Origin: Caldimicrobium thiodismutans | Lineage (GTDB): Bacteria; Desulfobacterota; Thermodesulfobacteria; Thermodesulfobacteriales; Thermodesulfobacteriaceae | Direction: 5' to 3' | NCBI GenBank assembly: GCA_002877875.1 | Contig: PNIE01000029.1 | Coordinates: 1 to 37,929 of the forward strand | Length of the DNA: 37,929 nt | Position numbers and translations under genes: made by a program | Notes under the pieces: generated by a model | Databases searched by the model: none | Seen by the model: only the letters and a program-made list of their open reading frames with translations | Told to the model about the DNA's origin: nothing | Shown here: positions 26,650 to 35,795 of the stretch, in pieces | How the letters are laid out: every line of letters begins with the position of its first letter | Position numbering within the stretch: position 1 is the first letter of the stretch

Positions 26650-27135
26650 TTAAACTTTTTCAAGAACTATCAAAGAAAAGGCCATTATAGCAGGGCTTTC
26701 TTTAGGAAACAAAAGGCCTTCACTGGTTTTTGCTTTAAGCCCTACCCTTTCCTTTGAAATTCTTAAGAGTCTTGATAGATTTTCTTTTATCGCTTCATAG
26801 AAAGGAGAGAGCTTCGGTTTATCAAGAATGAGCGTAAGATCTACCTGATAAACTTTAAAACCCCTTTGCGAAATAGCCTCTAAAACTTTTTCAAGAAGAA
26901 GGGTGCTATCTATGTCTTTATAGGCTGGATCATTGTCTGGAAAAAGGGTTCCAATATCAGGAAGCCCTGAGGCTGAAAGCATAGCATCCATAAGGGCATG
27001 TAAAAGAGCATCTCCATCTGAATGACCAAGAGGGCCAAAAGATGAGGGAATCTCAACCCCACCGATCCTCAATTTTCTTCCTTCAACCAAAGGATGAATA
27101 TCGAAACCAAGGGCAAAGGAATATTTTAACTCCAT
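26650..27135 (-). CDS. ispF: IspF, 2-C-methyl-D-erythritol 2,4-cyclodiphosphate synthase
   Basis: A 161-residue enzyme of the MEP isoprenoid pathway, forming the cyclic diphosphate with loss of CMP. Metal ligands are in FDIHPL (Asp and His near residues 11 and 13) and GHSDGDALLHALMDAML (His near 38). DIGTLFPDNDPAYKDIDS is the conserved substrate loop, and KAKTSEGLLFP is the CMP-side motif. Length is typical. It is the last gene of the rimP-nusA operon, three bases after the epimerase gene. No ispD is adjacent. Confidence 0.96.
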   Translation of the reverse strand: MELKYSFALGFDIHPLVEGRKLRIGGVEIPSSFGPLGHSDGDALLHALMDAMLSASGLPDIGTLFPDNDPAYKDIDSTLLLEKVLEAISQRGFKVYQVDLTLILDKPKLSPFYEAIKENLSRLLRISKERVGLKAKTSEGLLFPKESPAIMAFSLIVLEKV

Positions 27136-27138
27136 GAT

Positions 27139-28026
27139 TTACATTGAAGCCCTAAAGGCCGATTCAAAATCGGAATATTTGAAGTTAAAGCCCATCTCAA
27201 GCAACCTTTTTGGGATAACTCTTGCACTAGCCATAATAACTTCAGCCAGTTCACCATAGAGAAGTTTTAGGGCAAATTTGGGAACAGGAAAAAAAGTTGG
27301 TCTTTTAAGAAGCCTACCTATGATTTTTGTCATCTCTATATTTCGCAAGGGTGATGGTGCGGTGATATTGAAAACACCCTTTGCCTCTTTTTCGTAGAGA
27401 AAATCAATAGCTCTTACCAGATCTTCTATATGAATCCATGGAAACCACTGTCTGCCAGATCCAAGCCTTCCTCCCAAGCCAAGTTTAAAAAAGGGTAAAA
27501 TTGCGGAAAGCATCCCTCCACCCTTTCCAAGAACAATCCCAAACCTTCCGATGATTACCCTGGCTCCTTTTTTCTCCCCTTTTAAAGCCTCTTCTTCCCA
27601 GGCTTTACAGAGCTCAGAAACAAACATCTTTCCTTGGGGGCTTTCTTCAGTAAGTTCCTCTTCCCCACCATCCCCATAAAAACCCACCGCACTGGCATTA
27701 AAAAGCACATTTTTCTCTGTCAGCGCCTCAACTACCCTTTTTGTTGAGAGTATTCTTGAATCCCAGATACGTTTTTTGTATTCGGGAGTCCAGCGTTTAA
27801 AAATTGTCTCTCCTACAAGATTAATGATAAAATCTGCCTCTGGAACGAGCTTTTGCCAATCCCCTCCCTTTAAGGCATCTCCAAGGACTATTTCCACTTT
27901 AGGGCTTAAAGTCTTTATCCTCTCAGGGGATCTTACCAAAAGAAAGACTCTAGATTCTTTCTGAAGATAGTATTTGGTAAGATATTGTCCAACAAAACCA
28001 GTACCTCCAAGGATAAAGACCTTCAT
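27139..28026 (-). CDS. TIGR01777-family NAD-dependent epimerase-like protein
   Basis: A 295-residue short-chain dehydrogenase-like protein with an N-terminal Rossmann motif GGTGFVGQ (8-15) and family-specific segments NLVGETIFKRWTPEYKKRIWDSRI, NASAVGFYGD, GRFGIVLGKGGGMLS, GSGRQWFPWIHIEDLVRAI and the C-terminal domain with FNITAPSPLRN and MGFNFKY. This is the widespread TIGR01777 group (YfcH-like), whose substrate is unknown; E. coli YfcH is the nearest named relative. It overlaps ylxR by 4 bases and is followed by ispF. Confidence 0.9.
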   Translation of the reverse strand: MKVFILGGTGFVGQYLTKYYLQKESRVFLLVRSPERIKTLSPKVEIVLGDALKGGDWQKLVPEADFIINLVGETIFKRWTPEYKKRIWDSRILSTKRVVEALTEKNVLFNASAVGFYGDGGEEELTEESPQGKMFVSELCKAWEEEALKGEKKGARVIIGRFGIVLGKGGGMLSAILPFFKLGLGGRLGSGRQWFPWIHIEDLVRAIDFLYEKEAKGVFNITAPSPLRNIEMTKIIGRLLKRPTFFPVPKFALKLLYGELAEVIMASARVIPKRLLEMGFNFKYSDFESAFRASM

Positions 28027-28250
28027 TTTTCTGAAATTCTCAGCGCCTTTTTAAGTTTTTTTAAAATCTTGGGTTGGTCCTTTTTAGGAAGGCAATTTTT
28101 GCAGAGATAGGCTCCTCTTCCAGGCATTATTCCCTTTTCATCAAGAAGGATCTCCCTATCTCTTGCTACAAATCTCACTAAGGTCCATTTTGGAGCCTTG
28201 ATTCTGCAAGCTACACAGGTTCTTTCAGGTATATGACCTTTCTTAAGCAC
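28023..28250 (-). CDS. YlxR/RnpM-family RNA-binding protein
   Basis: A 75-residue basic protein of the YlxR family: IPERTCVACRIKAPKWTLVRFV, GRGAYLCKNC and a Lys-rich end. The four Cys (CVAC and CKNC types) may bind zinc. YlxR almost always follows nusA; in Bacillus it has been described as an RNase P modulator (RnpM). The start is GTG overlapping the nusA TAG stop (TAGTG), showing coupled translation. It is not followed by infB here, as is more usual. Confidence 0.9.
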   Translation of the reverse strand: MLKKGHIPERTCVACRIKAPKWTLVRFVARDREILLDEKGIMPGRGAYLCKNCLPKKDQPKILKKLKKALRISEK

Positions 28251-29482
28251 TAGAGAGCACTCTTAGCTTTTTCAAGAATACTCTTAATTTCTTCTTCTGA
28301 GAGCTTTGTAAGCTGGGCAATCTTCTCAGGAGGAGTTTCAACCAAGGTCTTTAAATCTTTAATATCCGCTTCATAAAGGTATCCAGCAACCTCATCAGAA
28401 AGTCCAGTGACTTTGAGAAGTTTGAGGAATTCAGGGTCTTGCCTTCTCATATATTGAGTTTCACTCAAAATATCTATTCTCCATCCAAGAAGTTTGGAAG
28501 CAAGCCTTACATTTTCTCCCTTTCTACCTATTGCCAAAGAGAGCTGATCATCAGGAACGATAACTTCCAAAGTTTTTGAAGCCTGATCTATAATAACCTT
28601 AGTGCACTCTGCCGGAGATAGGGCATTATAAACAAATTTAGCAGGATCGGGATCATAAAGCACTACATCTATTTTTTCCCCTTTAATTTCCTGTAACACC
28701 GCTGAGATTCTTGAGCCTCTAACTCCTACACAAGCTCCCACAGGATCTATATTAGGATCTGTTGAGGTAACAGCCATTTTAGTTCTTGAACCTGGCTCTC
28801 GAGCAATGGCAACTATTTTAACAAGACCTTGCTGAATTTCTGGAACTTCCCTTTCAAAAAGCTTTTTAATAAAAGCAGGATGAGACCGTGAGACCACAAT
28901 TTGGGGTTCTTTATGTCTATAAACCTCAATAATTAAAGCCTTAACTCTATCTCCCCTATGATACCTTTCATTGGGGATTTGTTCTTCCTCTGGAAGAAGA
29001 GCCTCTGCCCTTCCTAAATTGAGGATTATATCTCTTCTATTGAAGCGGTGTACATATCCAGTAACAATTTCTCCCAATTTATGTTTATACTCATCGTAAA
29101 TAATTTGTTTTTCAGCAAGTCTAAGTCTTTGGGAAAAAAGGTTCTTTACAATTTGAGCTGCAACCCTTCCAAGGTCTTGAAGATTTATCTTTTCTCCTAT
29201 CATGTCCCCTATACTTACATTAGGGGAAAGATTCTTAGCCTCTTCAAAGGATATTTCTTTGGCAGGATCAACTACCTGATTAACTACTTCACGAAATCTA
29301 TAAATCTCAATCTCTCCGGTTTCCTCGTCATATTTAACTTCAATTCTTGCAGTATTTCCAAATTTCTTTTTGGCAGCGGTTTTAAGACCTTCTACTAAGG
29401 CCTCAACCACTATTTCCTTAGACAAGCCCTTTTCTTTGCTAAGAGTTTCCACAATCTTCTTAAGTTCTCTTTGGGTCTGCAT
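28250..29482 (-). CDS. nusA: NusA transcription factor
   Basis: A 410-residue elongation, pausing and antitermination factor that binds RNA polymerase and RNA. Domains in order: N-terminal polymerase-binding domain (about 1-125), S1 (about 135-200, GEIVTGYVHRFNRRDIILNLG), KH1 (about 230-270, VGVRGSRISAVLQEIKGEKI, with GACVGVRG) and KH2 (about 300-345, LAIGRKGENVRLASKL). A short C-terminal helix-hairpin-helix region (about 360-410) replaces the two acidic repeats of E. coli. It lies between rimP (21-base gap) and ylxR. Confidence 0.97.
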   Translation of the reverse strand: MQTQRELKKIVETLSKEKGLSKEIVVEALVEGLKTAAKKKFGNTARIEVKYDEETGEIEIYRFREVVNQVVDPAKEISFEEAKNLSPNVSIGDMIGEKINLQDLGRVAAQIVKNLFSQRLRLAEKQIIYDEYKHKLGEIVTGYVHRFNRRDIILNLGRAEALLPEEEQIPNERYHRGDRVKALIIEVYRHKEPQIVVSRSHPAFIKKLFEREVPEIQQGLVKIVAIAREPGSRTKMAVTSTDPNIDPVGACVGVRGSRISAVLQEIKGEKIDVVLYDPDPAKFVYNALSPAECTKVIIDQASKTLEVIVPDDQLSLAIGRKGENVRLASKLLGWRIDILSETQYMRRQDPEFLKLLKVTGLSDEVAGYLYEADIKDLKTLVETPPEKIAQLTKLSEEEIKSILEKAKSAL

Positions 29483-29503
29483 ATCTATAACTCTCCTTAA
29501 AAT

Positions 29504-29974
29504 CTAAAAATTTATTTCAGGTTGAAGATTGGCTTTCTTTATTTCAGAAAAGGGTATCTCCCAAACCTTTCCTTCAGCCTCGATTCGAAGGATATCCCCC
29601 TCCATTCCAAGATTTATTCCCGTAATATTTCTCCTTCCAAAAAGGGGATTTTTTAAAGTTATTTTTATCTTTTCTCCCCTAAACCTTTCAAAATGTTCCT
29701 TAGTTTTTAAGGGCCTTTCAATCCCCGGGCTTGAAACCTCAAGATTATAGGAATGATGTATCAAATCCTCCTTATCAAGGATTTTTCCAATAATTTCGCT
29801 TATTTTAGCACAATCTCCTATAGTAACCCCTCCTGGTTTGTCAATATAAATTCTTAAAACCCAGCCAGCTCTCTCTCTTCGCCATTCAAGATCAACTATT
29901 TCAATCCCTTTCTTGAGAATAGGAATTTCTATCAAATTTCTTATTTTTTCTTTAATATCTTCCTCTAAACTCAT
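29504..29974 (-). CDS. rimP: Ribosome maturation factor RimP
   Basis: A 156-residue protein needed for 30S subunit maturation. It has the RimP pattern: GIEIVDLEWRRERAGWVLRIYIDKPGGVTIGDCAKIS, then NLEVSSPGIERPLKTKEHFERFRGEKI, and a small C-terminal SH3-like domain ending with IPFSEIKKANLQPEI. First gene of the rimP-nusA-ylxR-epimerase-ispF operon, with a consensus promoter at 30007-30035. Confidence 0.95.
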   Translation of the reverse strand: MSLEEDIKEKIRNLIEIPILKKGIEIVDLEWRRERAGWVLRIYIDKPGGVTIGDCAKISEIIGKILDKEDLIHHSYNLEVSSPGIERPLKTKEHFERFRGEKIKITLKNPLFGRRNITGINLGMEGDILRIEAEGKVWEIPFSEIKKANLQPEINF

Positions 29975-30006
29975 TTTTTAAATATCCCTTAAAATTTAAT
30001 ACCTTA

Positions 30007-30035
30007 ATTTTAACTTCTTAAAACCCTTCTGTCAA
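30007..30035 (-). promoter_or_regulatory. rimP-nusA operon promoter
   Basis: On the minus strand TTGACA (30035-30030) and TAAAAT (30012-30007) with the ideal 17-base spacer. Transcription would start near 30000, about 26 bases before the rimP ATG. Confidence 0.75.
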
Positions 30036-30340
30036 CTTACGATTTGTCATATGTATTTTCAAACATGAAACATCACCTTTAATTATTCTTTAAAATCTAA
30101 GCTCTTCTCAAAAAGCTTTTTACTTCAAATCAAAAGTTTTTGTCTAAAAAGGTTATTCTTTTTAAGAATTCTATTTAAGAGGTAGAAATTACATATGTTC
30201 CTAAGCTTTAAGGAAAATAAAAAAGGTATTTAAATGAATAAAGGAAAAAAGGGGAAAAGAGGCCCAGATGGCTTAAAGACTCTCTTGATCTCACTGAAAG
30301 ACAAGAAGTAATTTTAGACTTAATGAGGCAATTTATCCTC
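30036..30340. other. Gene-free A/T-rich stretch between the rimP promoter and the tRNA promoter
   Basis: About 300 bases without a supported gene. Contents: an AAAAAGCTTTTT palindrome near 30109-30120, and a plus-strand 25-codon frame from the ATG at 30234 (MNKGKKGKRG...). In the next frame, from about 30260, an open stretch reads RWLKDSLDLTERQEVILDL and continues towards the tRNA. The two together could be a frameshifted small gene, but neither has a good ribosome binding site and the second runs into the tRNA. I make no function call. Confidence 0.3.
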
Positions 30341-30368
30341 TTGACAAAGCTTAAAAAGCGATTAAATT
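30341..30368 (+). promoter_or_regulatory. tRNA-Asn promoter
   Basis: TTGACA (30341-30346) and TAAATT (30363-30368) with a 16-base spacer. The start would fall near 30375, about five bases before the mature tRNA, the usual arrangement for tRNA genes. Confidence 0.65.
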
Positions 30369-30379
30369 TAGAATTAAAT

Positions 30380-30452
30380 TCCCCGGTAGCTCAATCGGCA
30401 GAGCGGTGGGCTGTTAACCCATAGGTTGCAGGTTCGAGTCCTGCCCGGGGAG
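30380..30452 (+). tRNA. tRNA-Asn (anticodon GTT)
   Basis: A complete 73-base cloverleaf: acceptor TCCCCGG / CCGGGGA with discriminator G, D arm GCTC / GAGC, anticodon stem GTGGG / CCCAT around loop CTGTTAA (anticodon GTT), and T arm GCAGG TTCGAGT CCTGC. CCA is not encoded; the next bases are CTT. The G discriminator agrees with asparagine. rho begins 98 bases downstream on the same strand with no terminator between, so the tRNA and rho may share a transcript. Confidence 0.97.
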
Positions 30453-30550
30453 CTTTTAACAACTAAAGCATCTCTATTAAGGTTTTAAATCCCCTTTAAT
30501 GAAATTCAAGCATTACCATCTCATCATAAAAAACAACTGGGGTATTAAAA

Positions 30551-31855
30551 ATGGAAGAGTTGACTCAAGAACAATTATCTTCTCTTGAAAGTGGAAAGCC
30601 TATCTACTTATCAGAACTAAGAAAAAAGAGTCTTACCGAATTATATCAAATTGGTGAAGCCCTTGGAATTGAAAATATTTATACCTACTACAAAAAAACT
30701 GATGTTATTTATCAAATTATTCATGCCCTTCTTCAAAGAGAGGTAGAGATAATTGTGGAAGGATTGTTGGAAGTTCTTCCAGAGGGCTTTGGATTTTTAC
30801 GCTTTAGAGATTACAATTATCTTCCCAGTTCTGAGGACATTTATGTCTCTCCTCCTCAGATTAGAAAATTTGGTCTAAAAACTGGAGACATTATTTACGG
30901 TTCTATTCGTCAACCTAAAGAGGGTGAAAAATACTTTGCTTTAGCCAAGATTGAAAAGGTAAACTACTTAGCCCCAGAAATTGTTAGAACCCGCACTCCC
31001 TTTGACCATCTCACTCCCATTCATCCAAATAAGTGGCTTCGTTTAGAAACAACCCCTGACAATTTTTCTACCAGAATAATTGATCTCTTTGTCCCCATAG
31101 GAAAGGGACAGAGAGGCTTAATTGTTGCTCCTCCAAGAACAGGAAAGACGGTCCTTTTGCAAAATATAGCTAATGGTATAGTTCATAACTATCCTGAGAT
31201 CTATCTTATTATTCTCCTTATTGATGAAAGGCCAGAAGAAGTAACAGAGATGCAAAGAATTGTTCCTAAAGCTGAGATAATCAGTTCTACCTTTGATGAA
31301 CCTCCTCAAAAACATACCCAAGTTGCTGAAATTGTTATAGAAAAAGCCAAAAGGCTTGTGGAATGCAAATATGATGTGGTTATACTTCTTGACAGTCTAA
31401 CAAGGCTTACCAGGGCTTACAATCTGGTTGTCCCCACTAGTGGAAAGCTTCTTTCAGGTGGCATTGATGCCAACGCTCTTCATAAACCTAAAAGATTTTT
31501 TGGTGCTGCAAGAAACATAGAAGAAGGTGGAAGTCTTACCATTATTGCTACCTGCCTTATTGATACAGGTTCCCGAATGGATGAAGTAATCTTTGAAGAA
31601 TTTAAAGGAACTGGAAACATGGAAATTGTCCTTGACAGACGCTTGGCAGACAGACGCATCTGGCCAGCTATAGATATTCACCTCTCTGGTACACGAAAAG
31701 AAGAACTTCTCTTACCTTCCGATATTCTCCACAAGGTTTGGCTCTTAAGAAAAGTTCTTGCCCCTCTTAGTGCAGTTGAATGTATGGAATTTTTAATTGA
31801 AAAAATGAAAGATACTAAATCTAACGAAGAATTTTTAAGTATTATGAATCAATAG
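30551..31855 (+). CDS. rho: Transcription termination factor Rho
   Basis: A 434-residue hexameric RNA helicase that ends transcription. Domains: N-terminal helix bundle ([21 protein letters not shown]), primary RNA-binding cold-shock fold (about 65-130, [15 protein letters not shown] and [14 protein letters not shown]), and the ATPase core with P-loop APPRTGKT (about 195-202), [22 protein letters not shown] (Walker B), the Q-loop, the R-loop region and [22 protein letters not shown]. No insertion domains. The ATG is preceded by a modest GGGGT ribosome binding site. The gene ends 17 bases before a strong hairpin. Confidence 0.98.
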   Translation: MEELTQEQLSSLESGKPIYLSELRKKSLTELYQIGEALGIENIYTYYKKTDVIYQIIHALLQREVEIIVEGLLEVLPEGFGFLRFRDYNYLPSSEDIYVSPPQIRKFGLKTGDIIYGSIRQPKEGEKYFALAKIEKVNYLAPEIVRTRTPFDHLTPIHPNKWLRLETTPDNFSTRIIDLFVPIGKGQRGLIVAPPRTGKTVLLQNIANGIVHNYPEIYLIILLIDERPEEVTEMQRIVPKAEIISSTFDEPPQKHTQVAEIVIEKAKRLVECKYDVVILLDSLTRLTRAYNLVVPTSGKLLSGGIDANALHKPKRFFGAARNIEEGGSLTIIATCLIDTGSRMDEVIFEEFKGTGNMEIVLDRRLADRRIWPAIDIHLSGTRKEELLLPSDILHKVWLLRKVLAPLSAVECMEFLIEKMKDTKSNEEFLSIMNQ

Positions 31856-31870
31856 ATTGGATAAAAAGAG

Positions 31871-31894
31871 TCTGGGGAGGTTACCCTCCCCAGA
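31871..31894. terminator. Bidirectional terminator between rho and the cytochrome gene
   Basis: TCTGGGGAGG (31871-31880), loop TTAC, CCTCCCCAGA (31885-31894): a perfect 10-bp stem in the 45-base convergent gap. On the minus strand it is followed by CTCTTTTTATCC, a good terminator for the cytochrome gene. On the plus strand the tail is only AGAAGTTT. Confidence 0.85.
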
Positions 31895-31900
31895 AGAAGT

Positions 31901-33181
31901 TTAATAGGGCTCTTTCTTTGAGAAAGTTATCTGTTGTGTAGTTTTTCTCCAAAGTTGAGAATACTCATCTTTGCTGCCAAAGGGAACATACCAAAGTTCA
32001 ACCTCTACTATGTATTCGTAATTTTCAGGTTTTCCATCTTTAGCAGGTACAAAAATTCTATATTCTTCCTTCTTTTCCTCAAGGGGGTGGAAAGCCCAGT
32101 CAACTAATATTCCTGATTTATCATAAGGCCCTCTTCCCATTCGATCGCCTCTTCCAAGTTGTTGAGGAACAGGCATATAAACTTTGCTATCCTGATAAAC
32201 TACTTTTCCGTCAGGGGTTTTGGCGGTCACTTCCAGGACCATCCTGTTGGGAGTTGGTCAGCCATCAGGAATAGCGTGTCCTGTTTTGTTTTTGATTTCA
32301 ATAAGACCATAAATTAAGGGTTTAATGACTGATCCGTCTCTCCAATAAATAGGTCTAAAGTGAGTAGTAAATTCTATAGCCATCTCCTGCATTTTTTTAT
32401 CTCTGTAGGCTTGTATATTATGCCCAAGCCCACTTTCTCTCATATGACAGTCCTGACAAGTCTTAGGGCCACCTTTAGCCGCATAGCTCCATAAATAATA
32501 TCCATAAAGTGTTGCACATTGAGAGGGTTCATCTAACTCAAAATTGGGACCGAGTCCATGACATTGCCCACAAAAGATGGACTCTTTCATAGTATCTACT
32601 GCTTTCATTTTTGGCATTTTGGCGTAGGGATGTTCTCCATTTTTGCTACCATAAACCGTATCTTTTTGTGGATATCCATCAACCCATTTGTGAATTATCG
32701 CATTTCTTTGATGACAAATTAAACAGTTAATATTTAATTTTTCTAACTTTTCTTGAGCTAGAGCCGAGGTTTTCTCATCTCCTTCCATATAATCAATGGC
32801 AAGTTTGATTATCTCCTGGGCTACACTATCTTCTGCCTCTATAAGTTGAGGCAAATGACATTTAGCACATATCATTAAATGCTCAACCTTAAGATCTTTG
32901 ATATCTTTAACTCCTGCATAAGGAAAATTCTTTAACCCTATCTTGTAGGCAGTTAAAATTGTGGCAATAGTTCTTCCTGTCCCAAAGATAGATCTTGCAT
33001 GTAAACTTTGCTGCCACTGCTCAGCAATGTCAGCATGACAAGTTAAGCACTCAGAAGAATCATACATGGCAACTAATTCATCCACTGTTTTTGCTTTCTT
33101 AATCCTCCCAGAGCTGCCAGCCTGCAAACCGAAAGGAACCATTAAAAAAAGTAATAACAAAATGCATCGTAGCACCATCAT
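31901..33181 (-). CDS. Pentahaem cytochrome c with in-frame UGA, candidate selenoprotein
   Basis: Read through one TGA (32258-32260), this is a 426-residue periplasmic cytochrome c. It has a signal peptide (about 1-22), five CxxCH haem sites (45-49, 105-109, 153-157, 204-208, 242-246), extra His as possible axial ligands, then a haem-free C-terminal domain (about 300-426). The UGA is codon 308, in GHAIPDG-UGA-PTPNRMVLEV. The 118 codons after it stay open and protein-like, so the UGA looks decoded rather than lethal; selenocysteine is favoured because a stem-loop of SECIS type follows. A conventional reading gives a 307-residue cytochrome (32258-33181) plus a 113-residue orphan frame (31901-32242). 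Nonsense mutation or sequencing error remain possible. AGGAGG seven bases before the ATG. Function: electron transfer in the periplasm; redox partner unknown. Confidence 0.75.
32234..32246 (-). promoter_or_regulatory. Candidate bacterial SECIS stem-loop after the UGA
   Basis: On the minus strand CAGGA-TGG-TCCTG forms a perfect 5-bp stem with a three-base loop, beginning 11 bases after the UGA and placing the loop 16 bases after it. Bacterial SECIS elements, recognised by SelB, lie in this range and carry a G within the first two loop bases, as here. Outer pairing between ACTCC and GAAGT with one mismatch could extend the stem. The element is short, so chance formation is not excluded. Confidence 0.45.
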
Positions 33182-33227
33182 AACTTTACCTCCTTTAAAA
33201 TTTTGAGATTTTTAGGGGTTTTAAAGT

Positions 33228-33255
33228 ATTCTATTAACTTAATATAAAAAGTCAA
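33228..33255 (-). promoter_or_regulatory. Cytochrome gene promoter
   Basis: On the minus strand TTGACT (33255-33250) and TAGAAT (33233-33228) with a 16-base A/T-rich spacer. The start would be near 33221, about 40 bases before the ATG, with the AGGAGG ribosome binding site in between. It shows the interrupted gene still has working-looking expression signals. Confidence 0.65.
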
Positions 33256-33309
33256 ATTAATTTTTTAAATAAAATTAATTGATCAAAATCTATAAATTGA
33301 AAAATTTGA

Positions 33310-33329
33310 AAGGGGGCTTTTGCCCCCTT
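33310..33329 (-). terminator. Terminator of the clp-lon operon
   Basis: AAGGGGGC (33310-33317), loop TTTT, GCCCCCTT (33322-33329): a perfect 8-bp stem, 24 bases after the lon stop on the minus strand, followed by TCAAATTTTTCAATTT. Confidence 0.8.
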
Positions 33330-33352
33330 AAGAGATCAGGCTTTGGAATTTA

Positions 33353-35788
33353 TTAATGTTCTAATTGATGTTCCTTTTTTTCAAGCTTTTCCTGTAGGTT
33401 TACAAGTTCCCAGACATCAAGATAGGGAGTTTCTTTGAATAGCTCTTCAGGTTTTTCAAGATCAAGGGCAGTTTTCAAAACCTCATCCATATTTTCAACC
33501 ATTACAATTTCGAGACCTCTAAGAATTTTAGGATTAATTTCTTTAAGATCCTTTTCATTTTCTTTTGGAATAATTACTGTTTTTATACCACCTCTTATAG
33601 CAGCGAGTAATTTTTCTTTAAGTCCTCCAATAGGCAAAACCCTTCCTCTTAAGGTTATCTCTCCTGTCATAGCCACCGTATTTTTCACCGGAATTTTCAT
33701 TAGAGCTGAAACTATGGCTGTAGCTATGGTAATACCTGCACTGGGACCATCCTTAGGTATAGCGCCTTCAGGCACATGCACGTGGATATCTACTTTCTTA
33801 TAAAACTCAAGAGGAAGTCCCAACTGAAGGGCTCGTGATCTCACATAACTAACAGCTGCCTGAACAGATTCTTGCATAACTTCACCAAGTTTACCAGTTA
33901 TTTTAAGATTCCCCGTTCCTGGCATAATAACTGCTTCAATCTGAAGAAGGGCTCCACCTGTCTCCGTCCAAGCAAGCCCTGTAGCAATTCCCACCTGGGG
34001 GTTTTCCTCAGCTATCCCATACCTGTATCTGGGAACCCCAAGAAATTTCTCCAAAACAGACATATTAATTCTAAAAGGCTTAAAGGCCTTTGGATCTTTG
34101 GCAACCTCTTTAGCAACCTTTCTACAAAGAGTAGCAATCTCTCTTTCCAGATTTCTTACTCCTGCCTCTCTCGTATATTTTCTGATTATTTCCAAAAGCG
34201 CCTTATCACTTATGGGGAACCATTCTGGTTTTAAACCATGGGCCTCAAGTTGTCTAGGAATAAGATAATGTTTAGCAATTTCAAGTTTTTCTTCTTCTGT
34301 ATATCCAGGAATTTCAATTACCTCCATTCTATCAAGAAGAGGGGCCGGAATAGTATAGAGAGTGTTTGCTGTGGTTATAAAGAATACCTGAGATAGATCA
34401 TACTCTACTTCGAGATAATGATCCTGAAAGGAGTGATTCTGTTCGGGATCAAGGACTTCTAAAAGAGCGGCTGCTGGATCTCCTCTGAAATCCATTCCAA
34501 TCTTATCAACTTCATCAAGGCAAAAAACTGGATTTATAGTGCCTGCTTTTTTCATACCCTGGATTATCTTTCCTGGTAAGGCTCCTACATAAGTTCTTCT
34601 GTGACCTCTAATTTCAGCCTCATCTCTAACTCCACCAAGACTGATTCTTACAAAATTCCTGCCAAGGGCTTTAGCAATAGATCTAGCAAGGGAGGTTTTC
34701 CCAACTCCTGGAGGGCCAACCAAACATAGAATAGGCCCTTTAATTTTATCTACCAGTTTTTGCACTGCAAGATGTTCAAGTATTCTTTGTTTAGGCTTTT
34801 CAAGGCCATAGTGTTCTTTATTCAGTAGTTCTTCTGTTTTAGCAAGGTCGATTACATCTTTGGTTTTTTCATACCACGGAAGACTTATTAGCCAGTCAAT
34901 ATAATTTCTTACCACGGTAGCCTCAGCTGACATTGGGGACATAAGGCTCAACTTTTTGAACTCCTTCCATACAACATTGGCTACATGTTTAGGAAGTCTT
35001 TTCTTTTTGATTCTCTTTTCAAGTTCGGCAAGCTCGCTCCTTCCATCCTCCCTTTCACCAAGCTCCTTCTGAATAGCCTTCATCTGCTCCTGAAGATAAT
35101 AATCTCTCTGATGCTTTTCCATCTGTTTCTTAACTCTTTCACGGATACGGGCTTCAATTTTAATAATCTCAAGCTCTCCACGGAGATAATGTAAAAGTAT
35201 TTCAAGCCTTTTCTTCACACTTACTGTTTCAAGTAGTTTCTGTTTTTGTTCTAAATTAAGAGGAAGAATAGCTGCCATTCTATCGGTAAGTTCAGCTGGA
35301 TCTTCTACCTGAAGTAAATTAGAAACAGTCTCAGGATTCAGTTTTTTATTATAGTGTGAATATTCTTCAAAGGCCTCCTTGCAAAGTTTAATAAGAGCAA
35401 TAGTTTCTACATCTGACTCAATGACCTCTGTTTTGATCTCCACTTCTACTTGATGAAAATCAGCGTTAGATAAGAATCTTATAATTCTTCCTCTGTTCAA
35501 ACCCTCAACAAGGATCTTGAGAGAACCATCGGGAAGTTTAAGTAGTTGAACTATTTTGCACAGAGTCCCAACTTGGTAAATATCTTTCTCTTCCGGATTA
35601 TCCTGTTTAGGATCCCTTTGGGCAGAAAGGAAAATAAGTTTATTTCCCCTATAGGCTGCCTCAATAGCAAGAATACTTTTTACCCTCCCAATGAAAAGAG
35701 GAACAGCTGTATTAGGAAAGATAACGATTTCTCTTAAAGGCAAAAGAGGATAAACCTGTAAAGTCTCTTCTTTTTCAGGGAATTCCAT
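33353..35788 (-). CDS. lon: Lon protease (ATP-dependent, LonA type)
   Basis: An 811-residue cytoplasmic AAA+ protease degrading misfolded and regulatory proteins. N-terminal substrate-binding domain (about 10-210, [22 protein letters not shown]), coiled coil (about 210-260), AAA+ domain with Walker [10 protein letters not shown] (about 360) and Walker [10 protein letters not shown], and a C-terminal protease domain with the Ser-Lys dyad: Ser in PKDGPSAG (about 682) and Lys in GLKEKLLAA (about 725). Absence of a membrane segment marks the bacterial LonA type. It follows clpX after 7 bases. Confidence 0.98.
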   Translation of the reverse strand: MEFPEKEETLQVYPLLPLREIVIFPNTAVPLFIGRVKSILAIEAAYRGNKLIFLSAQRDPKQDNPEEKDIYQVGTLCKIVQLLKLPDGSLKILVEGLNRGRIIRFLSNADFHQVEVEIKTEVIESDVETIALIKLCKEAFEEYSHYNKKLNPETVSNLLQVEDPAELTDRMAAILPLNLEQKQKLLETVSVKKRLEILLHYLRGELEIIKIEARIRERVKKQMEKHQRDYYLQEQMKAIQKELGEREDGRSELAELEKRIKKKRLPKHVANVVWKEFKKLSLMSPMSAEATVVRNYIDWLISLPWYEKTKDVIDLAKTEELLNKEHYGLEKPKQRILEHLAVQKLVDKIKGPILCLVGPPGVGKTSLARSIAKALGRNFVRISLGGVRDEAEIRGHRRTYVGALPGKIIQGMKKAGTINPVFCLDEVDKIGMDFRGDPAAALLEVLDPEQNHSFQDHYLEVEYDLSQVFFITTANTLYTIPAPLLDRMEVIEIPGYTEEEKLEIAKHYLIPRQLEAHGLKPEWFPISDKALLEIIRKYTREAGVRNLEREIATLCRKVAKEVAKDPKAFKPFRINMSVLEKFLGVPRYRYGIAEENPQVGIATGLAWTETGGALLQIEAVIMPGTGNLKITGKLGEVMQESVQAAVSYVRSRALQLGLPLEFYKKVDIHVHVPEGAIPKDGPSAGITIATAIVSALMKIPVKNTVAMTGEITLRGRVLPIGGLKEKLLAAIRGGIKTVIIPKENEKDLKEINPKILRGLEIVMVENMDEVLKTALDLEKPEELFKETPYLDVWELVNLQEKLEKKEHQLEH

Positions 35789-35795
35789 CTTAGAT

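Noticed and set aside
31901-32242. A separate 113-residue gene downstream of the cytochrome
   Set aside because: It is in the same frame as the cytochrome, continues it after the UGA without a gap, and its ATG lies inside a region that has no ribosome binding site of its own. Treated as the C-terminal part of one gene.
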